DNA of 64,000 nucleotides from assembly GCA_937877545.1 (NCBI GenBank), contig CALFJE010000100.1, forward strand, positions 1 through 64,000, in the 5' to 3' direction. Source of the stretch: an uncultured Selenomonadales bacterium (GTDB taxonomy: Bacteria > Bacillota > Negativicutes > Selenomonadales > Selenomonadaceae). This document shows, piece after piece, positions 8,340 to 21,845 of the stretch (its first letter is position 1; each line of letters opens with the position of its first letter). The notes beneath the pieces are model-generated. The model was given only the letters and a program-made list of their open reading frames with translations. It was not told where the DNA came from and did not search any database. The translations under genes were made by a program, and so were the position numbers.

Positions 8340-9421
8340 GATTTGCCCCTTGCGAGTTCGACGGCGAGTTTGGCGTTCTTGCGAGCGAGGTTGCCGAGTT
8401 CCTTAAGCAACGTGACATCGCGGGAATTTTTTTGCGCGGCGAGCTTAACGGCGGTCGCGTCAAAGATTTTGGCGGCAGTCACGTCTTGAAGGTTGCCGAG
8501 CGGCTTATCGCCGATTGAATCGAGGAAACGCTCAATCTTCGGGTCGTAGGAAATGCCGACCATTGGCACGCCCATGACGCCCGCGAAAATCAGCGCGTGA
8601 AGGCGGACGCCGATTAGCACGCTCATACAACCGACGAGACTTAAAATTTCCCGCGTAGAAAATTCCTCGTCGAGCACGATTGAAGGCTGCGTCATAATGG
8701 CGGCGGTATCTTGCGCGGCGCGGATGTCTTCGGGGAATTTCATCGGGATAAAAACAATGTTGGCACCCTTCGTGACGGCGAGGCGGTCGAGGGCTTCTGC
8801 CAGTTCGCGACGGAAATTTTCCCAGTCGAGCCAGTGACGGACTGCCACGCCGATAAGTTTGCCGTTGCCCGCCGAACGGCGCGATAAAATTTCCTTGCCA
8901 AGGTCGAGCGGCACGGGCTTAATCGCAAGGACGGGGTCGGCGGTGCAATAAATCTTCGGGCGCGTAATGTTGAGGCGGGCGAGTTCCTCCAGCGAGCCGC
9001 GGTCGCGCACGGTTATCAGGTCGACGCGATTGACGATTAAATTCATGAGCTTACGCGCCGGTGCGCCGCGAATCGGTCCGATACCTTGAGCGTAGAGCAT
9101 GACTTTACGCCCGAAAACGAGCGCAAAAAAAATTATCGCGAGGTAATAGTAAAGACTGCGCCCGCTGGTCACGTTTTGCAACAGCGAGCCGCCGCCGCTT
9201 ATCAGCAAATCCGCCGCCCGTATCCGCTTGATAATCGTCCGAATGTCGGGGCGCGGCACTGCGTCGACGTTGTGGCGTCGTTTCGTATATTCGGGGTCGA
9301 TTGAGATGACCGTGACGCTCAAATCCGAAACTTCTTCGCGCAAGACTTGGAGCATCGCCGCAAGCATAGCCTCATCGCCGCCGTTCTTCGAGCCGTAGTA
9401 GCCCGAAACCACAATTCTCAT
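8336..9421 (-). CDS. csaB: Polysaccharide pyruvyl transferase CsaB
   Basis: CsaB adds pyruvate ketals to a cell-wall polymer, which anchors S-layer proteins carrying SLH domains. The 361-residue protein begins with GYYGSKNGGDEAMLAAML and has SGGGSLLQNVTS, AQGIGPI and GVRLHALIFAGVMGVPMVGISYD, all typical of the family. The ATG at 9421 has a GGGAGCAG site. It leads the leftward unit csaB-HNH-rbfA-nrnA-truB. In Negativicutes the outer membrane is tied to the wall through SLH proteins, so this gene fits the proposed taxon. Confidence 0.9.
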   Translation of the reverse strand: MRIVVSGYYGSKNGGDEAMLAAMLQVLREEVSDLSVTVISIDPEYTKRRHNVDAVPRPDIRTIIKRIRAADLLISGGGSLLQNVTSGRSLYYYLAIIFFALVFGRKVMLYAQGIGPIRGAPARKLMNLIVNRVDLITVRDRGSLEELARLNITRPKIYCTADPVLAIKPVPLDLGKEILSRRSAGNGKLIGVAVRHWLDWENFRRELAEALDRLAVTKGANIVFIPMKFPEDIRAAQDTAAIMTQPSIVLDEEFSTREILSLVGCMSVLIGVRLHALIFAGVMGVPMVGISYDPKIERFLDSIGDKPLGNLQDVTAAKIFDATAVKLAAQKNSRDVTLLKELGNLARKNAKLAVELARGKS

Positions 9422-9485
9422 ATCTGCTCCCTATTCCCTAAATCCTAGTTCCTGCTTTATTCTGCCCGCGCCGCAATTCCCCTGC

Positions 9486-9514
9486 TTGCGCCTGTTTAAT
9501 GCGAATGCTACAAT
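9486..9514 (+). promoter_or_regulatory. Promoter of the TlpA-like/4Fe-4S operon
   Basis: TTGCGC at 9486-9491 and TACAAT at 9509-9514 are separated by 17 bases. AAGGAG lies 7 bases downstream at 9522-9527, so the leader is very short. This mirrors the module at 4121-4139. Confidence 0.65.
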
Positions 9515-9536
9515 GGCGGCAAAGGAGATGATTGTC

Positions 9537-10079
9537 TTGGCTAAAAGATTTTGGGCGTCGGCGTTGCTGAGCGCGGCTCTGTTGTTGAGCGGCTGCTCCG
9601 AATCGGCGCACGTCCACGACACTCCGAAGACCGCGCAAGCGTCGCCCGTGGCAAGCGTCGTCCCGACCTTCGCGGCGCAAACCATTGACGGCAAGCCAAT
9701 CACCAATGAAATTTTCGCGGCTAAAAAAATAACCGTCGTGAACATTTGGGGGACGTTTTGCCCGCCGTGCATAGGCGAATTGCCCGAACTTGCCGAAATG
9801 TCACGTGACTTGCCCGAATCCGCGCAGATTATCGGGTTGGTGTGCGACGCCTCGGAAAATTCCATGCAAATTCAAAGGGCGCGGAAGATAACTCAAGAGG
9901 CGGGCGCAAATTTCGTGCACATTGTCCCCGACGCCGCGCTTATGAAATTTATGGAGGGCGTGGAGGCGGTACCGACGACGATTTTCGTCAACAGCAAGGG
10001 CGAAGTCGTCGGCGAGGCGATTATCGGCGCGAACGTTGGGGCTTACAAAGATGAACTCGAACGGCTCCTTAAGGATTAG
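9537..10079 (+). CDS. TlpA-like thiol-disulfide oxidoreductase, lipoprotein
   Basis: An exported thioredoxin-fold protein. With the TTG start at 9537 it begins with a short basic segment, a hydrophobic core and the lipobox LLLSGC (cysteine 20), so it is probably tethered outside the cytoplasmic membrane. The redox site is FCPPC, followed by a TlpA/ResA-like core and the cis-proline loop AVPTTIF. The ATG at 9528 directly abuts AAGGAG and is too close, so TTG is preferred. It is followed, with overlap, by the small CXXC protein and a 4Fe-4S membrane protein; the three probably form one extracytoplasmic redox pathway. Confidence 0.88.
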   Translation: MAKRFWASALLSAALLLSGCSESAHVHDTPKTAQASPVASVVPTFAAQTIDGKPITNEIFAAKKITVVNIWGTFCPPCIGELPELAEMSRDLPESAQIIGLVCDASENSMQIQRARKITQEAGANFVHIVPDAALMKFMEGVEAVPTTIFVNSKGEVVGEAIIGANVGAYKDELERLLKD

Positions 10080-10197
10080 GCTGATACTCTTGGCGACGGG
10101 CGCGGCGTTGATTTGGCTGGGCGTGGAGCGCGGCGATTTGCAAACGGTCTTCAGCAAGGCAACGCGGATTTGTCTTGAGTGCATAGGGCTGGGCTGA
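10051..10197 (+). CDS. CD1871A-like small CXXC membrane protein
   Basis: A 48-residue protein: one hydrophobic helix (about residues 11-24) followed by RGDLQTVFSKA and the CLEC motif near the C-terminus. This is the hallmark of the CD1871A family of small CXXC proteins, which lie next to TlpA-like and NapH-like 4Fe-4S genes. It overlaps the end of the TlpA-like gene by 29 bases and its TGA overlaps the next ATG (TGATG). A TTG at 10090 is an alternative start that would remove most of the helix. The biochemical role is unknown; the context suggests electron or thiol transfer. Confidence 0.75.
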   Translation: MNSNGSLRIRLILLATGAALIWLGVERGDLQTVFSKATRICLECIGLG

Positions 10198-10979
10198 TGC
10201 GGCGGCGATTGATTCAGCTTGCGGCTACGCTCCTGACGAATCCTCATGCGGCGAACTTTTTAAGCGGCAAACTTTATCGCGGCGAGCTTAAGAATTTGTG
10301 TGCGCCGGGCTTAAACTGTTGGTCGTGTCCTGCGGCGACGTTTAGCTGTCCGATAGGCGCAATGCAAGCGGGCGGCACCTACGGGGCGGGCGTCACGTTG
10401 ATAATCGGCGTGTTGCTCGGACGGGCGGTCTGCGGCTTCCTGTGTCCGTTCGGGCTGATTCAAGAATTGCTTAACAAAATCCCGTCGCCGAAGCTCAAGT
10501 TACCGCGCTCCTTGACGGCGGCGAAATATTTCCTGCTGATAATCTTCGTGCTGATTCTGCCCGTTGCCGGCAAGTTGGGTGAGCCGGCGTTTTGCGAATA
10601 CATTTGCCCGGCGGGGACGTTGGAGGCGGGCTTGCCGCTGATAGCCACGCACGCGGAGTTTCGCGGCGTCCTCGGCAACTTATTCGCGCTTAAGGTATCA
10701 ATCCTGGTCGCCGTGATTTTTGGGAGTGTCCTCGTTCACAGATTTTTTTGCCGCGTAATGTGTCCGCTCGGCGCGATTTACGGCTTGCTGAATCGATTCA
10801 GCTTTTACCGCTTAACTTGCGCGGCGGACAAGTGCATAAATTGCGGGCGATGCAGGCGGGCTTGTCCGCTTGACCTCGACCCGACCAAAGAATTCAATTC
10901 TGCGGAGTGCGTGCGTTGCGGACGGTGCGTCGCTGTTTGCCCGACCAAAGCATTGGACGCCCCGTTAAAGGCGCATTAA
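10197..10979 (+). CDS. NapH-like 4Fe-4S membrane protein
   Basis: A 260-residue polytopic protein with about four membrane helices. It has the cysteine pairs CGFLCPFGLIQ and CRVMCPLGAIYG typical of NapH/CcoG-like electron carriers, and two C-terminal ferredoxin clusters, CINCGRCRRACP and CVRCGRCVAVCP. It probably passes electrons across the membrane to the TlpA-like protein or the CXXC protein. The ATG at 10197 is coupled to the preceding stop. An earlier frame start at 10179 lies inside the small gene and is less likely. A MarR-controlled promoter region follows. Confidence 0.85.
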   Translation: MRRRLIQLAATLLTNPHAANFLSGKLYRGELKNLCAPGLNCWSCPAATFSCPIGAMQAGGTYGAGVTLIIGVLLGRAVCGFLCPFGLIQELLNKIPSPKLKLPRSLTAAKYFLLIIFVLILPVAGKLGEPAFCEYICPAGTLEAGLPLIATHAEFRGVLGNLFALKVSILVAVIFGSVLVHRFFCRVMCPLGAIYGLLNRFSFYRLTCAADKCINCGRCRRACPLDLDPTKEFNSAECVRCGRCVAVCPTKALDAPLKAH

Positions 10980-10995
10980 AAGTTTCGGATACACA

Positions 10996-11042
10996 TTGAC
11001 TAATCCTAAGGTACCGTGTAAGATTTAATTCACGGGTACCTT
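10996..11042 (+). promoter_or_regulatory. marR promoter with overlapping palindromic operator
   Basis: TTGACT (10996-11001), a 17-base spacer and TAAGAT (11019-11024) form a good promoter. AAGGTACCGTG (11008-11018) and CACGGGTACCTT (11031-11042) are inverted arms that flank the -10 box, as expected for autorepression by MarR. The same arms followed by TTTTTTT could also fold as a terminator for the upstream operon. Confidence 0.7.
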
Positions 11043-11067
11043 AATTTTTTTGGGGAGGTTATAGGAT

Positions 11068-11520
11068 ATGGAAAGCAAAAAAGATTTGACGGAGGCTTTC
11101 TTGAACGCGTATCAACTCATGCAACGTTACAGCTTGACGTGGTACCGTAAGAATTTCGGCGGCTTAGACCCGTGGCAGGGGCAGGGGCGTATCTTGTCGA
11201 CGTTGCGGCGCAGGCAAAGCATCACCCAAAAGGAACTCGGCTTGATGTTGGAGCTTCGCCCGCAATCCCTCGGCGAGCTGTTGCAGAAATTGGAGGGCTA
11301 CGGGTACATACGGCGTTATCGTTCGGCGACGGATAAGCGTGCGCTGATTGTGGAGCTGACGGACAAAGGCGAAATTTTTCAGCTGAAAAGACCCGACTAC
11401 GACGAGCTGTTTATTGACCTCGACCGCAAGGAAAAGGCGGAGCTTAAAAAGGCACTTGAAAAAGTCGCGGAACGTCTGCAGGAGCAGATAGACAAGGAAG
11501 CCGAGGAATACTTTTACTAA
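11068..11520 (+). CDS. MarR-family transcriptional regulator
   Basis: A 150-residue winged-helix regulator. The recognition region QSITQKELGLMLELRPQSL and wing RSATDKRALIVELTDKG fit MarR. The C-terminal helix is highly charged and probably dimerises. The ATG at 11068 follows GGGGAGG. A palindrome in its own promoter suggests autoregulation, and the downstream ABC exporter is the likely target, a common MarR-efflux arrangement. A truncated second copy of the 3' end follows. The ligand is unknown. Confidence 0.88.
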   Translation: MESKKDLTEAFLNAYQLMQRYSLTWYRKNFGGLDPWQGQGRILSTLRRRQSITQKELGLMLELRPQSLGELLQKLEGYGYIRRYRSATDKRALIVELTDKGEIFQLKRPDYDELFIDLDRKEKAELKKALEKVAERLQEQIDKEAEEYFY

Positions 11521-11545
11521 TCCGAATCCGGGAATTGGGCTATTG

Positions 11546-11664
11546 TTCGTCGACGACGGATAAGCGTGCGCTGATTGCAGAGCTTACGGAAAAAGGCACT
11601 TGAAAAAGTCGCGGAGCGTTTGCAGGAGCAGATAGACAAGGAAGCCGAGGACGAATTTTATTAA
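11546..11664 (+). pseudogene. Truncated tandem copy of the marR 3' end
   Basis: This stretch repeats the end of the preceding marR gene. ACGGATAAGCGTGCGCTGAT and then AAAAAGTCGCGGAGCGTTTG (one copy reads GAACGTCTG) recur, joined after loss of about 90 internal bases. The following flank is also repeated: CCGAATCCGGGAATTGGG after the first copy and CCCGAATCTAGGAATTGGG after the second. It has no start codon and shifts frame, so it is a decaying partial duplication. Confidence 0.85.
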
Positions 11665-11732
11665 CCCGAATCTAGGAATTGGGAGGTATTATCAAGGAGG
11701 TTAGAGATGACTTGTGACGGGAGGGATTCGCA

Positions 11733-13457
11733 ATGCTTAAGGAAAAGCTGAAATTTTTCGCGGAAAGCTACGCGGCGCACAAGCGGGCGTTCACGTTCGT
11801 GGCGGTCGGCTCGCTGATTGGCGCGGGGCTGGGCTTGGTGTCGCCAATGCTGATTCGCCGCCTCATGGACGAACTTTTACCGCTCGGCATATCGTCGGAG
11901 ATGATTTTGACGGCGGGCGCACTCTTGGCGATTTACGCGGCAAATTATTTCCTCAACTACAAGGTCGAAGTCGTGGGGCGCGGCATGGGCGCAAGAATCG
12001 AATTCACCATGCGCGAAAAACTGTTCCGCCACCTGCTGAGGATGGGCTATTCCTTTTACGACAACGCTCAAAGCGGACAACTTCTCTCGCGGCTCGTCAA
12101 CGATATAGCGGAAGTCGGCGGGCTTATGTTCGCAATCCCGCACCTGTTCATCACCTGCTCGATAACGTTGCTTGGCTCCACCGCGCTATTGTTTTATCTA
12201 AATTGGCAACTGGCAACGGTCGTGACGGCTTTGCTGATTTTTAAAACGTTAACGACGATAAAACTCAACGGCGATATGAAACGCATGTTCATGCGGGCGC
12301 GGGAAAATACCGGCGACTTGAGCGGGCAAATCGCGGAAAGCTTGCAAGGGATTCGCCTCGTTAAAGTTTTCAGCAATGAGGACAAGGAACTCGACAAAAT
12401 GCTCCGCGCCGGCGAAAGCCTCTTGAGCGTGCAGGAAACGTCTTTCCGCACGGTCGGCAAGCTCCACGGCGGGATTGATTTTTTCTCCAACGTCATGAAC
12501 TTGGCGATAATCGTTTTGGGCGGCGTGCTTATCAGCCTCGGCGCAATGAAAATCGGCGACCTGATAGCCTTCCTGCTCTACATGATGCTTTGCATGAGAC
12601 CCGTCTTCCAACTCATGATGCTGACGGAGGCTTATCAAAAGGGCATGGCGGGCGTCGAACGTTACCGCGAACTGATGAACTTGCCCGAATCCGACGAACT
12701 TTCCTCCGAACGCGTAGCCAAACTTGAGACGGCTTCCGAGATTGAATTTTCCCATGTGAATTTCGGCTACGAAGGCTCCGCGCAGATTTTTAACGACTTC
12801 AACCTTAGCATAGCGGCGGGCGAACACGTCGGGATTGTCGGCATGACCGGCGGCGGCAAAACTACGCTGTGCGAACTTTTGTTGGGCATGTACGACCTCG
12901 ACGGCGGAAAAATTTCAATCAACGGGCGCGATATTAAAACCGTCAAGACAGACAGCCTCCGCAAGGAAGTCGGCATGATTCAGCAGGATACTTTCCTGTT
13001 TTCGGCGAGCGTTCGCGACAATATAGCTTACGGGCGCGAGGACGCCACCGACGCGGAAATTATGGAGGCGGCGCGGCTTGCCGAGGCGCACGACTTCATA
13101 AGCGACCTCCCGCAAGGTTACGATACTTTTATCGGCGAGCGCGGCGTCAAGCTAAGCGGCGGGCAGAAACAACGCATTGCTATCGCCCGCATGTTCCTGC
13201 GCAATCCGAAGATTTTAATCCTCGACGAGGCGACTTCCGCCCTCGATAACGAAACGGAACGTCAAATCCAACGCGCCATGCAAAAGCTTTCCGAAAACCG
13301 CACGACCATAACCGTGGCGCACCGCCTTGCCACCGTCCGCAACGCCAATCGTATCCTCGTCCTCGAACACGGCAACATCACCGAAGAGGGCACCCACGAA
13401 GATTTGATGACTCTGCGCGGCGTCTACTACAACCTGTCGACGAATGCGGCGGCTTGA
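11733..13457 (+). CDS. ABC exporter, fused permease-ATPase
   Basis: A 574-residue half-transporter. The N-terminal 300 residues hold six membrane helices of the type I exporter fold. The ATPase has a Walker A variant GMTGGGKTT, the Q-loop, the signature LSGGQKQRIAIARM, Walker B ILILDEATSALD and the H-loop VAHRL. It probably acts as a dimer exporting a drug, lipid or peptide. The ATG at 11733 follows GGGAGGG; a 14-codon open frame (11707-11751) with its own AAGGAGG overlaps the start. The upstream MarR gene suggests induction by a toxic substrate. Confidence 0.88.
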   Translation: MLKEKLKFFAESYAAHKRAFTFVAVGSLIGAGLGLVSPMLIRRLMDELLPLGISSEMILTAGALLAIYAANYFLNYKVEVVGRGMGARIEFTMREKLFRHLLRMGYSFYDNAQSGQLLSRLVNDIAEVGGLMFAIPHLFITCSITLLGSTALLFYLNWQLATVVTALLIFKTLTTIKLNGDMKRMFMRARENTGDLSGQIAESLQGIRLVKVFSNEDKELDKMLRAGESLLSVQETSFRTVGKLHGGIDFFSNVMNLAIIVLGGVLISLGAMKIGDLIAFLLYMMLCMRPVFQLMMLTEAYQKGMAGVERYRELMNLPESDELSSERVAKLETASEIEFSHVNFGYEGSAQIFNDFNLSIAAGEHVGIVGMTGGGKTTLCELLLGMYDLDGGKISINGRDIKTVKTDSLRKEVGMIQQDTFLFSASVRDNIAYGREDATDAEIMEAARLAEAHDFISDLPQGYDTFIGERGVKLSGGQKQRIAIARMFLRNPKILILDEATSALDNETERQIQRAMQKLSENRTTITVAHRLATVRNANRILVLEHGNITEEGTHEDLMTLRGVYYNLSTNAAA

Positions 13458-13508
13458 AAAATTACTGTGTAAAAAATATAATTGCCCGAACGAAAGGGGG
13501 ACGCTCTT

Positions 13509-18619
<5,111 letters not shown>

Positions 18620-18623
<4 letters not shown>

Positions 18624-19741
18624 AAATCATCGTGGCGACGGACAGTTTCAAAGGCTCGTTGACAAGCTTGGAGGCGGGCGCGGCGGCTCGTGACGGAATT
18701 TTATCGGCAATGCCGACCGCGCAGGTTAAAGTTTTCCCGTTGGCTGACGGCGGCGAGGGTACCTGTCGGGCGATAATCGCGGGGCTGGGCGGCAAGCTTC
18801 AATCCGTCGAAGTCACAAATCCTTTGGGCGGCAAAGTCACGGCGGAGTTCGGCGAGGTGCCCGATAAAAAATTAGCCGTTATCGAAATGGCGACAGCGGC
18901 GGGGCTTACGTTGGTGCCCGAAAGTCAACGCAACCCGCTCAACACCACGACTTACGGCGTCGGCGAAATGATACTGCGTGCCGTGCGCGACGGTTGCCGC
19001 GAATTCGTTATCGGTATCGGCGGCAGTGCGACCAACGATTGCGGGCTGGGCATGTTGACGGCTCTGGGTTACAATTTCAACGCGGGGATTTTCGGGCGCG
19101 ATTTGGCGAACGTCACGACGATTGACGCTTCAAACGTTCCGCCCGAATTGCGCGATTGTACGTTCAAAATCGCCTGCGACGTGACAAATCCCTTGACGGG
19201 CGAAAACGGTTGCTCGGCGGTCTACGCTCCGCAGAAGGGCGCGACGCTACAAATCGTCTCCGATATGGACGCGTGGATTAAAAATTTCGGCGAACTTAGC
19301 GCGGCGTTCCTTAAGCTCGATAAAGTTTCTGTGGCGGGTGACGGCGCGGCGGGCGGTTTGGGCTTTGCGTTCAGAGCGTATCTGCGCGGGGAGCTTGTGT
19401 CGGGCGTCGAATTGGTTTTGGACGCTTTGAATATCGCCGAGGACTTGAAGTCCGCCGACGTATTGATAACCGGCGAGGGGCGGCTCGATTTTCAAACCGC
19501 GCAGGGCAAAGCACCTTCGGGCGTGGCGAAACTTGCCAAGCGGCTTAATCCGAATATAATAACAATCGGGCTGGGCGGGAGCGTGGCTGACGTATCGGAC
19601 GAGGCGGGGCTTGACGCGACCTTTGCGATACTGCGCACGCCGCTAACCTTAGCCGAAGCAATGCGCAAAGCTGTAACCGCGCAAAATATTTTCGAGACCG
19701 TCAAGCAAATCATGAAGCTCTTGGCGCGTCGGAAGAAGTAA
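18620..19741 (+). CDS. Glycerate kinase (GlxK/GarK family)
   Basis: It phosphorylates glycerate, feeding it into glycolysis. The 373-residue protein has the family start ATDSFKGSLTSLEA, the ADGGEGT motif, GIGGSATNDCGLGML and GEGRLDFQTAQGKAP, all typical of glycerate 2-kinase class I. The ATG at 18620 overlaps the TPR stop by four bases. Transketolase follows 12 bases after its stop, which places it in central carbon metabolism. Confidence 0.92.
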
Positions 19742-19753
19742 GGAGAAATTTTC

Positions 19754-21733
19754 ATGAACATTGAAACAAAGTGCATCAACGCGATTCGGGTATTGTCGGC
19801 GGACATGATTCAGCGTGCCAAGTCGGGTCATCCCGGCATGCCGCTGGGAGCCGCGCCGACGGCTTACGAATTGTGGGCGCACCACATGAATCACAATCCG
19901 AAAAATCCCGCGTGGGCTAATCGCGACCGATTCGTTTTGTCGGGCGGTCATGCCTCGGCGATGCTCTATTCGCTCTTGCACTTCTTCGACTACGGGCTTA
20001 CGCTTGACGACATTAAGCAATTCAGGCAGGAAGATTCTTTGACGCCGGGGCATCCCGAATACGGGCGCACGGCGGGCGTCGAGGCTACGACCGGACCGCT
20101 CGGAGCGGGCTTGGGCATGGGCGTCGGCATGGCTATGGCTGAGGCTCATCTGGCGGCGATTTTCAACAAGCCCGACTTCCCGATTGTCGACCATTACACG
20201 TTCGTGCTTTGCGGCGACGGCTGTTTAATGGAGGGCATTTCCTCCGAGGCGTTGTCTTTGGCGGGGCATTTGGGGCTTGGCAAGCTGATTGTCCTTTACG
20301 ACAGCAACCGCATTTCAATCGAAGGCTCCACCGATTTGACGTTCACGGAGGACGTTGCTCAACGCGTGGCAGCGTTCGGCTTCCAGACGCTGACGGTTGA
20401 GGACGGCAACGACCTTGCGGCAATCGGCGCGGCTGTCGAGGCGGCTAAGGCTGATAAAACGCGCCCGTCGTTCATAACCGTAAAGACCGAAATCGGCTAC
20501 GGCAGCCCCAAGCAAGGTTCGGCGTCTTCGCACGGTGAGCCGCTCGGTGAGGATAATGTTATCGCGCTCAAAAAAAATCTCGGCTGGGACGCGCCCGAAG
20601 AAACGTTCAACATTCCCGCCGACGTTTACGAACATTATCGCGCCCTTGCCGACAGGGGTGCTCAAGCCGAGGCGCAATGGGATAAGCTCTTCGCCGACTA
20701 CGCCGCGCAGTTCCCCGACGATAAAAAGCTTTGGGATAAATATCACGCGCCGCTTGACGCCGAGGCTCTTTGGAACGACGAAAACTTTTGGCGCGTCGAC
20801 GATAAGCCGCAAGCCACTCGCGCCGCTTCGGGCAACATCATCAGCTATCTTAAAGACCTCCTGCCGAATTTGATTGGCGGCAGTGCCGACCTCGGTCCGT
20901 CGAACAAGACGATTCTCAAGGGCGCGGGCGACTTCGGCAAGGACAACTACGGCGGGCGGAATTTGCGTTTCGGCGTGCGCGAAATGGCTATGGCGGCGGC
21001 GACCAACGGCTTGCTGTTGCACGGCGGGCTTATCCCCTACTGCGCGACGTTCTTTGTCTTCAGCGATTATCTTAAGCCGATAGTTCGTATCGCGTCGCTG
21101 ATGAAAATCCCGACGATTTACGTTTTCAGCCACGATTCGATTGGCGTCGGCGAGGACGGTCCCACGCACGAGCCGATTGAACAGTTGGCGATGTTCCGCG
21201 CTCAACCGAATTTGAACGTGTTCAGAGCGGCGGACGCGGTCGAGACGGCGGCGGGCTGGTATTTGGCACTGACGAGCAAGACAACACCGACGGCTTTAAT
21301 CCTGACGCGGCAGACGGTTCCTGCAATCGCCGGTTCAAGCCGCGAGGCACTCAAGGGCGGCTACGTCATATCTGAGGCGGCGGGCGACTTGCGCGGAATT
21401 TTAATCGCGACGGGTTCGGAGGTTTCGACGGCACTGGAGGCGCAGGCTTTACTTGCCGAGGAAAAAATCTTCGTACGCGTGGTGTCAATGCCTTGCCAAG
21501 AGCTGTTCGACGCCCAAAGCGCGGAGTACAAGGAAAGCGTCCTGCCTAAGGCGATTCGTGCGCGTGTGGCTGTCGAGGCGGCTTGCGACTTCGGTTGGGG
21601 CAAATACGTCGGGCTTGACGGCGCAACCGTCACCATGAAGAATTTTGGCGCGTCGGCTCCCGCGCAGGTGCTCTTTAAGAAATTCGGCTTCACCGCCGCC
21701 AACGTCGCCGCGACTTTTAAGACACTCCTTTAA
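19754..21733 (+). CDS. tkt: Transketolase
   Basis: Transketolase moves two-carbon units between sugar phosphates in the pentose phosphate pathway. The 659-residue protein begins with family landmarks ([15 protein letters not shown]), has the thiamine-diphosphate motif [13 protein letters not shown]...DSN, the central domain [10 protein letters not shown] and the [18 protein letters not shown] active-site segment, and a complete C-terminal domain. The ATG at 19754 is preceded by AAGGAG. A terminator at 21749-21779 ends the pcrA-to-tkt run. Confidence 0.95.
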   Translation: MNIETKCINAIRVLSADMIQRAKSGHPGMPLGAAPTAYELWAHHMNHNPKNPAWANRDRFVLSGGHASAMLYSLLHFFDYGLTLDDIKQFRQEDSLTPGHPEYGRTAGVEATTGPLGAGLGMGVGMAMAEAHLAAIFNKPDFPIVDHYTFVLCGDGCLMEGISSEALSLAGHLGLGKLIVLYDSNRISIEGSTDLTFTEDVAQRVAAFGFQTLTVEDGNDLAAIGAAVEAAKADKTRPSFITVKTEIGYGSPKQGSASSHGEPLGEDNVIALKKNLGWDAPEETFNIPADVYEHYRALADRGAQAEAQWDKLFADYAAQFPDDKKLWDKYHAPLDAEALWNDENFWRVDDKPQATRAASGNIISYLKDLLPNLIGGSADLGPSNKTILKGAGDFGKDNYGGRNLRFGVREMAMAAATNGLLLHGGLIPYCATFFVFSDYLKPIVRIASLMKIPTIYVFSHDSIGVGEDGPTHEPIEQLAMFRAQPNLNVFRAADAVETAAGWYLALTSKTTPTALILTRQTVPAIAGSSREALKGGYVISEAAGDLRGILIATGSEVSTALEAQALLAEEKIFVRVVSMPCQELFDAQSAEYKESVLPKAIRARVAVEAACDFGWGKYVGLDGATVTMKNFGASAPAQVLFKKFGFTAANVAATFKTLL

Positions 21734-21748
21734 GCGGCAAACTGTTCG

Positions 21749-21779
21749 GTCGTGCTCCAAACGGGGCGCGGCTTTTTTT
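21749..21779 (+). terminator. Rho-independent terminator after tkt
   Basis: A 10-bp stem (21749-21758 with 21763-21772), including three G-T wobbles, has an AAAC loop and is followed by seven T at 21773-21779. Confidence 0.8.
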
Positions 21780-21784
21780 ATGCC

Positions 21785-21814
21785 TTGCCACGCCGCCGCC
21801 GACTTTGCTATAAT
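21785..21814 (+). promoter_or_regulatory. secA promoter
   Basis: TTGCCA (21785-21790) and TATAAT (21809-21814) are separated by 18 bases. AAGGAG at 21832-21837 and the TTG start at 21846 follow. Confidence 0.75.
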
Positions 21815-21845
21815 TTCCACATAAACTTTGCAAGGAGTGATAAGT

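Noticed and set aside
11707..11751. 14-codon frame with AAGGAGG ahead of the ABC exporter
   Set aside because: Could be a leader peptide, but no attenuator-like structure or biased codons are visible and it overlaps the exporter start.
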